Source: Streptomyces brevispora
Lineage (GTDB): Bacteria; Actinomycetota; Actinomycetes; Streptomycetales; Streptomycetaceae
Direction: 5' to 3'
NCBI RefSeq assembly: GCF_007829885.1
Contig: NZ_VIWW01000001.1
Location: forward strand, 124,001 to 188,000
Length of the DNA: 64,000 nucleotides
This document shows, in pieces, positions 48,152-56,828 of the stretch (positions within the stretch are counted from its first letter, which is position 1; each line of letters begins with the position of its first letter). A program made the translations under genes and the position numbers. Under the pieces are notes generated by a model. The model ran no database searches, had not been told where the DNA came from, and was given only the letters and a program-made list of their open reading frames with translations.

Positions 48152-49072
48152 TCAGCTGTGGAAGGGCAGGCCGGCGTCGGCCACCAGCTCCAGGTCGTCG
48201 GGATCGGGTGGCGGCAGCAGCGTCGCCGATCCGTCGGTGACCGGTACCACTCCCAGTTCCAGCAGTTCGGCCATGGCGGCACCGCCCGCCATGTCGCGGA
48301 CCTGGAGCTGATAGCGGGCGGTGGTGCGGAAGGCTCCTCCGGCGTCGTCCCCGGTGCGCTGGAGGAAGCCGGAGTCGGTGAGGAAGGCGACGGCCTTTCC
48401 GACGATGCCCGTGGTGGATCCGGCCAGCCGTCGGGCGTCCTTCGTCGCTCCGGTGGAGCTGCGCCGGGCGTAGACCCGCCAGCCGACCTCCAGGCCGGGG
48501 GCGTCACTGGCCGGGTCGGTGTTGTCGCCGTGCTCCTCGGCGCGCTCCTCCAGGCGGTGGCATGCCTGGCGTACGAAGGCGTCGACGCCGTTGACCGTGA
48601 TCCGGCCGATGTACGCGTCGTCGGCGAGGTCCTCGGGGCGCGGGAAGGCCATCGCGGCGACGGCCAGGTGGGCAAGCCCGTGCAGGAAGCGGTCGGCGGA
48701 GTCCGGCGAGGCCCGGCGGGCGTAGTCGCCCATGCGTACGGCGAAGACCGAGTCCTCGCCCGCCGCGACGGCCATGCCGGCCCGGGTGGACACCTCAAGC
48801 ACGACGAGGCCGAGTCCGGTGGCCACGGCGTCGGCGAGCCGGGCGAAGGCCGGCTCCTCCCGGTAGCGGCGCAGCAGTTCGGCGTACTCGGCGTCGCGGG
48901 CGGGCAGCAGCTTGGGCTGGAGCCCGAAGGCGACGAGCCGGGCGGCGTCGGCCGCATCGGCCGGGGTGACTGCGGCGGGCGCTGACGGCTGCGCGGACTC
49001 GGTCCGGTCGGCGGGGTACGCGGCGCTGTGCTCGCTCCACGCGTCGGCGTGCTCTGCGCGGTGGTCGCTCAC
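48152..49072 (-). CDS. MukE/JetB/MksE-like subunit
   Basis: A 306-residue protein with a low-complexity 40-residue leader followed by winged-helix-like segments (DRFLHGLAHLAVAAMAFPRP, VNGVDAFVRQACHRLEER, GIVGKAVAFLTDSGFLQRTG, YQLQVRDM). In MukBEF-type complexes the small E protein dimerises and bridges the kleisin. The assignment rests on position between kleisin and SMC genes, size and helical wing-like pattern; sequence similarity is low. GTG 49072 follows AAGGAG at 9-nt spacing. It is transcribed in the order kleisin, this gene, SMC. Confidence 0.55.
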   Translation of the reverse strand: MSDHRAEHADAWSEHSAAYPADRTESAQPSAPAAVTPADAADAARLVAFGLQPKLLPARDAEYAELLRRYREEPAFARLADAVATGLGLVVLEVSTRAGMAVAAGEDSVFAVRMGDYARRASPDSADRFLHGLAHLAVAAMAFPRPEDLADDAYIGRITVNGVDAFVRQACHRLEERAEEHGDNTDPASDAPGLEVGWRVYARRSSTGATKDARRLAGSTTGIVGKAVAFLTDSGFLQRTGDDAGGAFRTTARYQLQVRDMAGGAAMAELLELGVVPVTDGSATLLPPPDPDDLELVADAGLPFHS

Positions 49073-49208
49073 GACGGGCGCTCCTTGCTGCGGACGGTCT
49101 TCGGTACGGGGTGGACGGGTCGGGCGCTCGCGGCTGCCCCGACCATTCTGTGCGGGCAGGTGCTCGCGGCGGCGAGCCGGAAGGCGACAGCACGAAGGGC
49201 GGCAGAAC

Positions 49209-49268
49209 GGAAAGGAGTGATCCGGAAGGAAGTGGTCCGGAAGGAAGCGGTATGGAAGGGAGTGGTCC
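49209..49268. repeat. 15-bp tandem repeat, four imperfect copies
   Basis: Units beginning at 49209, 49224, 49239 and 49254 follow the pattern GGAAGGAAGTGGTCC with one to three changes each. It lies in the 214-bp gap between the MukF-like and MukE-like genes and is unusually purine-rich on the plus strand. Confidence 0.8.
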
Positions 49269-49286
49269 GGCCGGACCGCGTCGTCC

Positions 49287-50813
49287 TCATCCCGCCTCCG
49301 AGCGGTCCGCGGCCATGCCGGCCGCGTCCAGCAGGGCCGTGCCCACGATCAGGTCGGCCCCGCCGAACTCGGGGTCCTCCAGCTGGGTCCCGTCGTCGAC
49401 GGAGAACAGCAGCCGGCGCTCGCCCTGCCGGTAGGCGGTGCCGACCGGGGGACTCGCCGCGTGGACCGCGAGCAGGGCGACCAGATAGGGGAGGTCCGGA
49501 TCACGTCGTCTGGCTTCGGTCAGCAGCCCGGAGAGGCGGCGCGGTGCGTCGTGCTCCAGGTCCAGCAGCTCCATGGCGTTCGCCAGCTGCTCCTCGCTGA
49601 ATCGGCTGTCGGCGGGGGTGGCGATCAGATCGGGCTCGGGCATCTCGGCGCCCAGGTGTTCGCGCTCCAGCGGCGGGGTCAGCAGCATGTCGACCAGGTC
49701 GCCCATCCGTACCGAGGTGGGGGTGCGCAGTCCGGTGCCGTGCGCGAAGAACGCGTCGGTGGCGCGGATCGCCTGCTCGACGGGGAGCGGCAGCAGCGGT
49801 GCCAGCAGTTGTCCGTACAGGTCGAGACCGGTCCGGGCGGCCGGTGCGGCGAACGCCTGCCGGTCCTGTTCGGCGCGGAACAGCGGTCCGGCCTCCAGCA
49901 GACGGGACTGCAGCTGGGTGTGGCGGCGGATGCAGTCCTTGACGATGTCGACGAGCTCGGCGGCGCGCCGCTTGTGCTCGGGCTCCTCCGCTTCGTCACG
50001 GGCCTTGCGGATGTTGGTGAGGATGGCGTTCTCGTGGCGGTAGCGGTCGGCGACGTGCTCCAGCGCCTCGGCGATCATGTCGGGCACGGCGTTGAGCCAG
50101 TCGACCGCCCGGACGTTGCGCCGGGTCGCGTCGAGTGTCTTGCGGAGGGTCTCCGCGTACTGCACGGTCCGGTAGCGGGCCTGCTCGGCGGCGAGTTGCG
50201 CGTCGGCGAGACGGCCCCGGCTGATCAGGACCTCCAGCTTCACCTCGGCGGCGATCTGGGCGCTGGTGACGTCCGTGTCGAGGGCGCCGACCAGGACGTT
50301 GACCGCTTCGTCGGTGGCCCGCAGATAGACGCTGCCGCCGTATCCCGGGACCTCTTCGATCAGTTTGAAGTCGTAGTCGCGCCGGACGTAGGCGCCGTCC
50401 GGCCCGAAGGTGCCGTAGACGGCCCGGAAGCCGCGGTCCACACTGCCGACGTTGATCAGGTTCTCCAGCACCCAGCGGGCGACCCGTTCGTGCTCGGCGA
50501 CCGGGCGGCGCGGGGCCTGCGCGGCGACGCGCGGGAGGAGTCTGGCCACTATCTGGTCGTGGTCCGCGCCGGTGTCGAAGTCCATGTTGAGCGTGACGTG
50601 GTCGATCGCGGCGAGCGCGACCTCCGCCATCGCGTAGACGGTGAACTCACCGGCCAGGTTCGCCTTGCGCACGTCCAGGTCGTGCAGCGGCGCCGTGCAG
50701 GCGAGCGCGCGCAGCCGCCGCGAGAGCCCCTCGTCGGCGGCCGGGCCCGGTGCGGGCCGCGGCCCCGCGCTGAGCTGGGGCGCAGCGTTTTCCGTGTAGG
50801 CAGGCGAAGTCAC
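49287..50813 (-). CDS. MukF/JetA/MksF-like kleisin
   Basis: A 508-residue protein resembling the kleisin subunit of MukBEF-type complexes. The N-terminal winged-helix region includes ARWVLENLINVG. The central YLRATDEAVNVLVG motif, then LEVLISRGRLADAQLAAEQARYRTVQYAETLRKTLD, matches the JetA/MksF pattern that precedes a long helical neck (ALEHVADRYRHENAILTNIRKA). The C-terminal winged helix would bind the SMC head. GTG 50813 is the preferred start. A TAATCT element ends about 5-10 nt upstream, which could make the mRNA leaderless. It starts the three-gene condensin-like set. Confidence 0.65.
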   Translation of the reverse strand: MTSPAYTENAAPQLSAGPRPAPGPAADEGLSRRLRALACTAPLHDLDVRKANLAGEFTVYAMAEVALAAIDHVTLNMDFDTGADHDQIVARLLPRVAAQAPRRPVAEHERVARWVLENLINVGSVDRGFRAVYGTFGPDGAYVRRDYDFKLIEEVPGYGGSVYLRATDEAVNVLVGALDTDVTSAQIAAEVKLEVLISRGRLADAQLAAEQARYRTVQYAETLRKTLDATRRNVRAVDWLNAVPDMIAEALEHVADRYRHENAILTNIRKARDEAEEPEHKRRAAELVDIVKDCIRRHTQLQSRLLEAGPLFRAEQDRQAFAAPAARTGLDLYGQLLAPLLPLPVEQAIRATDAFFAHGTGLRTPTSVRMGDLVDMLLTPPLEREHLGAEMPEPDLIATPADSRFSEEQLANAMELLDLEHDAPRRLSGLLTEARRRDPDLPYLVALLAVHAASPPVGTAYRQGERRLLFSVDDGTQLEDPEFGGADLIVGTALLDAAGMAADRSEAG

Positions 50814-51004
50814 GCTGCACAGATTAGGTCCTCGCACCGACAACGGTCGAAACGGCGCAGAAGCGGCTGGTTGCCCCGGAGTCGGTCATGCCCCGCCGGA
50901 CGGCTCCGCGGGGCCCGGGCGGCGGCGCTCCCCGGTCTTCGGCGCGGCTGCCGCATCCCCGTTCGCACATCGCGTCGGGTGGACACCACCGCGGCAGGCC
51001 GCCG

Positions 51005-51036
51005 GTCGGGGGGCGTCGCGTCGCGCGCCCCCCGAC
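51005..51036 (-). terminator. Hairpin between HEAT-repeat gene and kleisin gene
   Basis: An 11-bp perfect stem (51005-51015 with 51026-51036) lies 30 nt downstream of the HEAT-repeat gene stop. It may end or attenuate its transcript before the kleisin gene. Confidence 0.55.
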
Positions 51037-51064
51037 GCGCGACGTCCCGTGCTGTTCGTACCGG

Positions 51065-52483
51065 TCAGACGGCGGGTGCGTCCGGACCGATCCTGCTGCG
51101 TACGGCTGTCTGGACCTCGGCCTCCTCGGCCGGGTCGGCGGCCAGCCGGCGCAGGCGCTCGGCCACCCTGATGTCGCCGGTCTCCGCGTGGCGTGCGGCG
51201 ACCTCGCGGGTCGTCTCCTCGCAGTCCCACAGGCACTCGACGGCGAAGCCGGTGGGGAAGGAGGGGTCGGTGGCGGCCAGTGCGCGGGCGGCTCTGCCCC
51301 GCAGGTGGGAGGAGGACGTCTCCCGGTAGACGTGGCGCAGGACGGGAGCGGCGCAGGCGATGCCCAGCCGCCCGGTGCCGTCGACCAGGGTCCACAGGCG
51401 GAGGGCGTCGGGTCCGTCCCCGCGCACGGCTTCGCGCAGGGCGCCGAGGACCAGCGGCGCGTCCTGTGCGCCGCCGCGGCTTGCCAGCACACCGGCTGCC
51501 GAGGCGCCGAGCGCGTCGGGCCGCCGGGCCCAGCGCCGGGCGCGGTCGACGGCCGCCTCACCGCACATCCGCTCGAAGGCGGCGACGGCCGCGTCGGCGA
51601 CGGTGCGCGAGGAGCTGACCGCCGCGGCCTCGATCAGGTCGAGCACGACCGGGTCCTGGGCCTCGGTCAGGTAGTGCAGGGCGGCGCACCGGGCGCCTTC
51701 AGGGCCGCTGCGGGCAGCCTCGACGATCACGGGCCGGTCCTCGGGTCCCGCGACGGCGGAGAGACAGCGGGCGGCCGGCACATGGAGGTCGCTGCCGCGG
51801 TCGAGTCCCTGCTGCGCCCAGTCGAAGACGGCCTGGACGCTCCAGCCGGGGCGGGGTCCGCCGGGGCGCATCTGCCGTTGCCACCGGTCGAACGAGCCCT
51901 GTTCGGAGGCGGCTCGCACCCGGGCCCCGACCATTTCGCGCGGGTCGTCGGCCCAGAGCCGCCAGGGCCGGGGTTCGTAGGCGTCGCGTACGGCGGCGGC
52001 CAGTTCGGCGGAGCCCTCGGTGTCCGTGCCGAAGCGGGCGAGCACGGGGACGGCGAGGGACCGGAGGCCGGCGTCGTCGTCGCGCAGGGCCAGCTCGTCG
52101 AGGGCCCAGGCCCAGTTGGAGCCGGTCGCGGCGTAGCTACGCAGCAGGGCGAGGGCGTCGTCGCGTCCGTACGAGGCGAGGTGGCCGAGTACGGCGAGGG
52201 CCAGGCCGGTGCGTGACTCGTCCGTGTCCAGGTGGTCCTCGGGATCAGCGAGATGCCGCTCGATCTCCTCGATCCCGCCGTCGAGGTCGAGATACAGGCG
52301 CGCGTAGTAGAGGGAGCGGTTCTCCACCTGCCAGTCGTGACGCGGATCGCTCAGGACGCAGTGGTTGAGAGCCGCCAGGGCCTCGGGGCGTGGTGCGGCG
52401 AGCGCGTGGAGCGTGCCGTCGCCACGGCCCCTCTGCAGCAGGCCGAGCAGGGTGCCGCTCGGCGCTATGAACGGATCAAACAT
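51065..52483 (-). CDS. HEAT-repeat protein
   Basis: A 472-residue protein built of repeated helical pairs with the HEAT pattern (LRSLAVPVLARFG, RTVADAAVAAFERM, LRGRAARALAATDPS). There is no signal peptide or enzyme motif. HEAT solenoids act as protein-binding scaffolds, for example in condensin and cohesin regulatory subunits. Its position upstream of a MukBEF-type set on the same strand is suggestive, although the hairpin at 51005-51036 lies between. ATG 52483 follows GAGG at 8-nt spacing. I do not know a specific function. Confidence 0.75.
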   Translation of the reverse strand: MFDPFIAPSGTLLGLLQRGRGDGTLHALAAPRPEALAALNHCVLSDPRHDWQVENRSLYYARLYLDLDGGIEEIERHLADPEDHLDTDESRTGLALAVLGHLASYGRDDALALLRSYAATGSNWAWALDELALRDDDAGLRSLAVPVLARFGTDTEGSAELAAAVRDAYEPRPWRLWADDPREMVGARVRAASEQGSFDRWQRQMRPGGPRPGWSVQAVFDWAQQGLDRGSDLHVPAARCLSAVAGPEDRPVIVEAARSGPEGARCAALHYLTEAQDPVVLDLIEAAAVSSSRTVADAAVAAFERMCGEAAVDRARRWARRPDALGASAAGVLASRGGAQDAPLVLGALREAVRGDGPDALRLWTLVDGTGRLGIACAAPVLRHVYRETSSSHLRGRAARALAATDPSFPTGFAVECLWDCEETTREVAARHAETGDIRVAERLRRLAADPAEEAEVQTAVRSRIGPDAPAV

Positions 52484-52702
52484 GAAAAAAGCCTCACATC
52501 AAGCTGTCGACGCAACCGGGGACTGTGCAGTTCCACGTGCCGGGTGGGCACTAGGCCGCGCAGCAACATGATCGGCCGACCGCCGTCTTCTGCCTGGTGT
52601 AGACCATCTTCCTCTGCCTCTCGTCGGTGGCCCGAAACGGGCCCGCGACGTCATGATGACCCAGCCATTTCGCCACCGCGACCACATTTACGGCAGACCC
52701 GG

Positions 52703-53095
52703 TCAGCGGGAACCGAAGAGTTCCAGCAGGTCGGCCTTGCCGAACATGCGCGCGGTGTCCAGGGCGGAGGGTGTTCCGGCCGCCGGATCGGCCCCTGCGG
52801 CGAGCAGGGCCTCGATCACCGCGTCCTCGCCCTTGAAGACGGCTCCGGCGAGCGGCGTCTGCCCCCGGTCGTTGGCGCGGTCCGGATCGGCGCCGCGGCC
52901 GACCAGGGCCGCGACCGCGGGGGCGTGCCCGTGATAGGCGGCGAGCATCAGAAGCGAGTCGCCCCGGTCGTTGGTGAGGTTCACGGGAACCCCGGCGTCG
53001 ACGTAGGCGGCGAGCCCGTCGGCATCTCCGCGGCGTGCCAGGTCGAAGACCTTGGTCGCCAGCTCCACCACCTCGGGATCAGGGGTTTCGCTCAT
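52703..53095 (-). CDS. Ankyrin-repeat protein
   Basis: A 130-residue protein made of about three and a half ankyrin repeats: DRGDSLLMLAAYHGHAPAVA, ALVGRGADPDRANDRGQTPL, VIEALLAAGADPAAG. MSETPDPEV at 53095 gives a natural N-terminus; the frame extends to 53218 without family similarity. Ankyrin proteins of this size serve as protein-binding modules. It is the first minus-strand gene after the divergent region and lies 219 nt upstream of the HEAT-repeat gene. Confidence 0.85.
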   Translation of the reverse strand: MSETPDPEVVELATKVFDLARRGDADGLAAYVDAGVPVNLTNDRGDSLLMLAAYHGHAPAVAALVGRGADPDRANDRGQTPLAGAVFKGEDAVIEALLAAGADPAAGTPSALDTARMFGKADLLELFGSR

Positions 53096-53408
53096 CGGGG
53101 GACCGCCCTTCCGTAATCGATTTCTCCGCCGCCGGCCCGTGGGGGGCATGCGCCTTGAGGCCGTACGAGTGAACCGACAGGGTACTGCCCGGACGCGCAC
53201 ATGACCCGGCCCACCCATGGCAAAAGATCACGTCGAGTGACGACGGAGTGGTGCGCGGCACCGAAAACCCCTCCGGCCCGTGCTCCACCGTCCGCCAGTC
53301 CAGTGAAAAAACCCACTTTTCACCCATTTGAAGCTTTTATCCTATAGATACTTCCGGTGAGCCTGGAAGGACTCATGGTGACTGTCCCCCCAACCAGGAG
53401 AACCTCTC
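53096..53408. other. Divergent region between ankyrin and small membrane-protein genes
   Basis: 313 bases. It contains an AT-rich element TTTTATCCTATAGATACTTC (53335-53354), unusual for this genome and a possible -10 region for the plus-strand pair. No clear -35 is seen at standard spacing, and no gene. Confidence 0.5.
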
Positions 53409-53603
53409 ATGATCCTTTCCATGTCAGGCGTCGTCATCCTCGGAATCATCGTCTTCCTGTTCTTCAGGAAGGACGGTCTCAAGGCTTCGCACGCCCTCAT
53501 CACCGCCCTGTTCGGCTTCTACCTGGCCGGCACCGCCATCGCACCGAGCATCACCGCGGGCGGTGCGAGCCTCGCCGGCCTCTTGGGCGGGATCAAATTC
53601 TGA
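53409..53603 (+). CDS. Small membrane protein, Spd-like
   Basis: A 64-residue hydrophobic protein with two membrane helices (SGVVILGIIVFLFF and HALITALFGFYLAGTAIA) and a glycine-rich C-terminus (GGASLAGLLGGIKF). Its size, topology and position directly before an FtsK/TraB-like gene recall the small spread proteins of Streptomyces plasmid transfer clusters, but the similarity is only structural. ATG 53409 is preceded by AGGAGAACCTCTC. It is probably cotranscribed with the next gene, 37 nt away. Confidence 0.65.
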   Translation: MILSMSGVVILGIIVFLFFRKDGLKASHALITALFGFYLAGTAIAPSITAGGASLAGLLGGIKF

Positions 53604-53640
53604 CCCTCCGCTACCGCTCCCACCCCTTCAGGAGACAGAC

Positions 53641-55233
53641 GTGGCCCGGCGACCACTCCCCCGCATTCTGAGCAGCGGCAGCGCTTCGATCACTCGCAGT
53701 CGCGAGATCGCGCGCACGGCCGCCGACAGCGCCACCGACGTGCTCCATCCGCTGATCACGATCACCCGTGGTCTGCGGCTGCTGGCAGGTGCAGGACGGC
53801 AGAAGTGGGCCGCGACGCCCAAGGACCGGCGCGGCCCCACGCTGTTCCTCGTCGCGGCCTGCGTACTCGTGGTCGCGCTCATCCCGTACGGGTCGTTCAT
53901 GGCCCTGGTCACGGTGATGTGCGCCGCCGCACGGAAGGGACGGGAACGCTCTCCCGTCAGGACCGGCCCGAACGAGGCGGAGACCGGGCGCCTGCAGGCT
54001 CTGTACGACGCGCTCGTGCCGTACTTCTCCACGGCCGACGACCCCAGTCCGCTGTTCGTCCACGGAGGCGACTGGGACCAGGTCTTCAGTGACTACGAGT
54101 TCGACGGCGACGGCCGCGTCTCCCGGCTCCGGGTGACGTACCCCGCGTACTTCACCGACAGCGAGGCAGCGTCCCGCGCCCGGATCGAACAGCTGCTGCA
54201 CGCCAAGTCGGGCCGCGGCCGTGAGTACCGGTTCAGCTGGGACGAGGAGGGCAACCAGCTCGTCATGAGCGTGCTCGGAGCCCTGCCCACCTCGATCACC
54301 GCCCAGCACTTCGTCACCGCCCCGGGCGAGACAGTCCTCGGCTTCACGGACGACGACGCGGTGCAGCGCACCGTCCCGGTGAGCGACGGGGACGGGACCC
54401 GGGACGCACCAGGAGTCGTCTGGCGGACCGGCGCACGCACCACGGAGCCGCATCTGCTGATCGCCGGACAGCCCGGCAGCGGCACCACCACACTGATGCG
54501 CTCCATCGCACTCCAGGCACTCCAGCAGGGCGACATCCTGATCATCGAGGGCAGCGGCATCGGTGAGTACGCCTGCTTCAACGGCCGCGAGGGCGTGCTG
54601 GCCGTGGAGTGCGGGCCGGCCGGGGCGCTCGCCACCCTGGAATGGGCGGCGCAGGAGACGGAGCGGCGGCTGATCGAGGCCAGCCGGGCCCGGCAGTCCG
54701 GGTACGCCGTCCCCGAGGACACCAGGCGTCCGCTCTGGATCCTGCTGGACCGGCCCAGCGTGCTCGGCCATCTGGCCGCCGTCGGCGGCGGGCCCGACCC
54801 CCAGGAGCTGCTTCAGGTGCCGCTGCGGCACGGCAGGGCCGCCAACGTCACCGTGGTGATGACCGAGCAGTTCGACAGCCTGGACGGCCTGAGCGCCACC
54901 GTGCGCACCCACACCCGGGCCCGCGTGGTGCTCGGGCACTGCTCCCCCGTCCAGATCGAGTCCGTCCTGGGACTGGAACCGCACACCACCCCGACCCCGG
55001 ACGTCCCGCCCGGCCGCGGCTACGCACGGCTCGGCGCCGGTCCGGTGCTGCGCATCCAGGTGCCGGCCACGCCTGATCCGTACGACGACACGACCAGCGA
55101 GGCGCAGCGCCGGACGGTGCTCGGCCTGTTGCCCGAACGGCGGACGGCGATCGAGGCGACCACGCCCGCCCCGGTTGCGGCGGAGACCGTGACCGCTTCC
55201 GTCGCCCTGGAGAGTGTGGCCGTCAGCGACTGA
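53641..55233 (+). CDS. FtsK/TraB-like membrane ATPase with degenerate Walker A
   Basis: A 530-residue protein. A basic N-terminus is followed by one hydrophobic region (TLFLVAACVLVVALIPYGSF) and a cytosolic FtsK-like motor domain. The P-loop position reads GQPGSGTTTLMRS (residues 276-288): the lysine of GxxGxGKT is replaced by threonine 282. The Walker B-like segment is PLWILLDRPS. The region downstream (HGRAANVTVVMTEQFDSLDG, THTRARVVLGH) follows the FtsK arrangement. GTG 53641 follows AGGAGACAGAC. FtsK relatives translocate double-stranded DNA, but here ATP hydrolysis is doubtful, so a binding or scaffold role is possible. The protein sits next to a Spd-like gene. Confidence 0.75.
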   Translation: MARRPLPRILSSGSASITRSREIARTAADSATDVLHPLITITRGLRLLAGAGRQKWAATPKDRRGPTLFLVAACVLVVALIPYGSFMALVTVMCAAARKGRERSPVRTGPNEAETGRLQALYDALVPYFSTADDPSPLFVHGGDWDQVFSDYEFDGDGRVSRLRVTYPAYFTDSEAASRARIEQLLHAKSGRGREYRFSWDEEGNQLVMSVLGALPTSITAQHFVTAPGETVLGFTDDDAVQRTVPVSDGDGTRDAPGVVWRTGARTTEPHLLIAGQPGSGTTTLMRSIALQALQQGDILIIEGSGIGEYACFNGREGVLAVECGPAGALATLEWAAQETERRLIEASRARQSGYAVPEDTRRPLWILLDRPSVLGHLAAVGGGPDPQELLQVPLRHGRAANVTVVMTEQFDSLDGLSATVRTHTRARVVLGHCSPVQIESVLGLEPHTTPTPDVPPGRGYARLGAGPVLRIQVPATPDPYDDTTSEAQRRTVLGLLPERRTAIEATTPAPVAAETVTASVALESVAVSD

Positions 55234-55306
55234 CGGCTGCAGCGGTGAGGGAGGGCCCGCGGATCACCGGATCCCGCGGGCCCTCCCCCGTCACCGCGGC
55301 GACCGC

Positions 55307-56806
55307 TCAGGCGACGAACGTCCGGGGCGCCTCCGCGCCCGCGCCCGCCCCCGAGCTGACCAGTCGGGCGGCGGCGGCGAGCCGCAGGGCCGCCTCGTCC
55401 GCCACCGGCCCGCCGACCGTGAACGGCAGCCGTACGTATCCCTCGAAGGCACCGTCGACACCGAACCGGGGCCCGGACGGCACCCGCACCCCGACTCGCT
55501 CCCCGGCCACCGCGAGCCGCGATCCGGAGAGGCCACCGGTGCGCACCCAGAGCGTCAGACCGCCGCGCGGTACGGAGAACTCCCAGTCCGGCAGCTCCCG
55601 GCGCACGGCCGTGACCAGCGCATCCCGGTTGTCCCGCGCCTGTTCCCGGCGGATCTGCACGGCCTGTTCCCAGCCACCGGTGCCCATCAGCCAGTTGACG
55701 GCCAGTTGCTCAAGGACCGGGGTGCCCATGTCGGCGTAGGCGCGGGCGGCCACCAGGCTGCGGATGACATCCGGGGCGGCGCGCACCCAGCCGATCCGCA
55801 TACCGGCCCAGAAGGCCTTGCTGGCCGAACCCACGGTGAGCACGGTGCTGCCCGCCGGGTCGAAGGCGCAGACCCGGCGCGGCATCCGCACGTCGTCGTC
55901 CAGGTGCAGTTCGTTCATCGTCTCGTCGACGACCAGGACCGTACCGGCCGAGCGTGCGGCGTCCACCAGTGCGCGGCGCCGGTCCTCGTCGGCCAGGGCC
56001 CCGGTGGGGTTGTGGAAGTCCGCGACGACGTAGGCGAGCCGCGGGGCCGCGTCCCGCAGCACCTGGCGCCACCGGTTCATGTCCCAGCCGCCCAGCCCCT
56101 CCTCCATGGCCACCGGTACGAGGCGGGCGCCCGCCTCCCGCATCAGCTGGAGGATGTTGGCGTAGCTCGGGGACTCCACCGCGATCCGTTCCCCGCGGCC
56201 CGCGAAGAGGTGGCAGATGGCGTCGATCGCGCCCATCGCACCGGTGGTGACCATGATCTGTTCGGGCATCGTCGGGATACCGTCGGCGGTGTACCGGTCG
56301 GCGAGCATCTGCCGCAGCGCGGGCAGCCCCGCCGGGTAGTCGCCGTGGGTGTGCGCGTACGGGGCCAGCTCCTCCAGGGCGCCCTGGACGGCCCGGGTCA
56401 GCCACGGTTCGGGGGCGGGCAGTGAGGCGCAGCCCAGGTCGATCATCGATCCGAGCGCCTCGGGGGGCAGCGGCTCCAGCCCGCGGGCGGGCAGCGGATT
56501 GCCCGCGGGCACCGTCGTCCAGCTGCCGGCTCCGCGCCGGGACCCCAGGAAGCCCTCGGCCCGCAGTGCCTCGTAGGCCGCGGCGACCGTCGTACGGCTG
56601 ACGGCCAGGGCGAGCGCCAGTTCACGTTCGGCGGGGAGCCGGGCGGCGACCGGGACCCGGCCTTCGAGGACGAGCAGCCGGATGCCGTCGGCGAGCGCAC
56701 GGTAGGCCGGCGGCCTACGGTTGCCGGGGCCGGTCTGCCTGGGCTGCTGGGCATGGAGCTGCCGGGCGAGCTGAGCCGCACCGACTGCCGAAGTCCACTG
56801 CGCCAT
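55307..56806 (-). CDS. MocR-family GntR/aminotransferase regulator (YczR-like)
   Basis: A 499-residue fusion of an N-terminal GntR winged helix (RALADGIRLLVLEGRVPVAA, then RLPAERELALALAVSRTTVA, AYEALRAEGFL) and a fold-type I aminotransferase domain. The PLP-binding lysine is K330 in VGSASKAFWAGMRIGWVR; the DFHNPTG segment is also typical. MocR regulators bind PLP and control nearby genes. Pairing with a divergent yczE gene is the known YczR arrangement, and the intergenic palindrome fits an operator. ATG 56806 gives MAQWTSAVGA; the upstream extension is not needed. Confidence 0.9.
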   Translation of the reverse strand: MAQWTSAVGAAQLARQLHAQQPRQTGPGNRRPPAYRALADGIRLLVLEGRVPVAARLPAERELALALAVSRTTVAAAYEALRAEGFLGSRRGAGSWTTVPAGNPLPARGLEPLPPEALGSMIDLGCASLPAPEPWLTRAVQGALEELAPYAHTHGDYPAGLPALRQMLADRYTADGIPTMPEQIMVTTGAMGAIDAICHLFAGRGERIAVESPSYANILQLMREAGARLVPVAMEEGLGGWDMNRWRQVLRDAAPRLAYVVADFHNPTGALADEDRRRALVDAARSAGTVLVVDETMNELHLDDDVRMPRRVCAFDPAGSTVLTVGSASKAFWAGMRIGWVRAAPDVIRSLVAARAYADMGTPVLEQLAVNWLMGTGGWEQAVQIRREQARDNRDALVTAVRRELPDWEFSVPRGGLTLWVRTGGLSGSRLAVAGERVGVRVPSGPRFGVDGAFEGYVRLPFTVGGPVADEAALRLAAAARLVSSGAGAGAEAPRTFVA

Positions 56807-56828
56807 GAGAATCAGTCCACCTTCCTCG

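Noticed and set aside
43061..50813. A complete Wadjet plasmid-defence system
   Set aside because: Only JetA-, JetB- and JetC-like genes are present. No JetD/DUF2220/DUF2399-type gene occurs on either strand within the window, and the neighbours are HEAT-repeat and small membrane-protein genes.
53409..55233. Integrated plasmid or AICE element
   Set aside because: Apart from the degenerate FtsK/TraB-like and Spd-like genes there is no integrase, replication gene, kil/kor system, att repeat or flanking tRNA.
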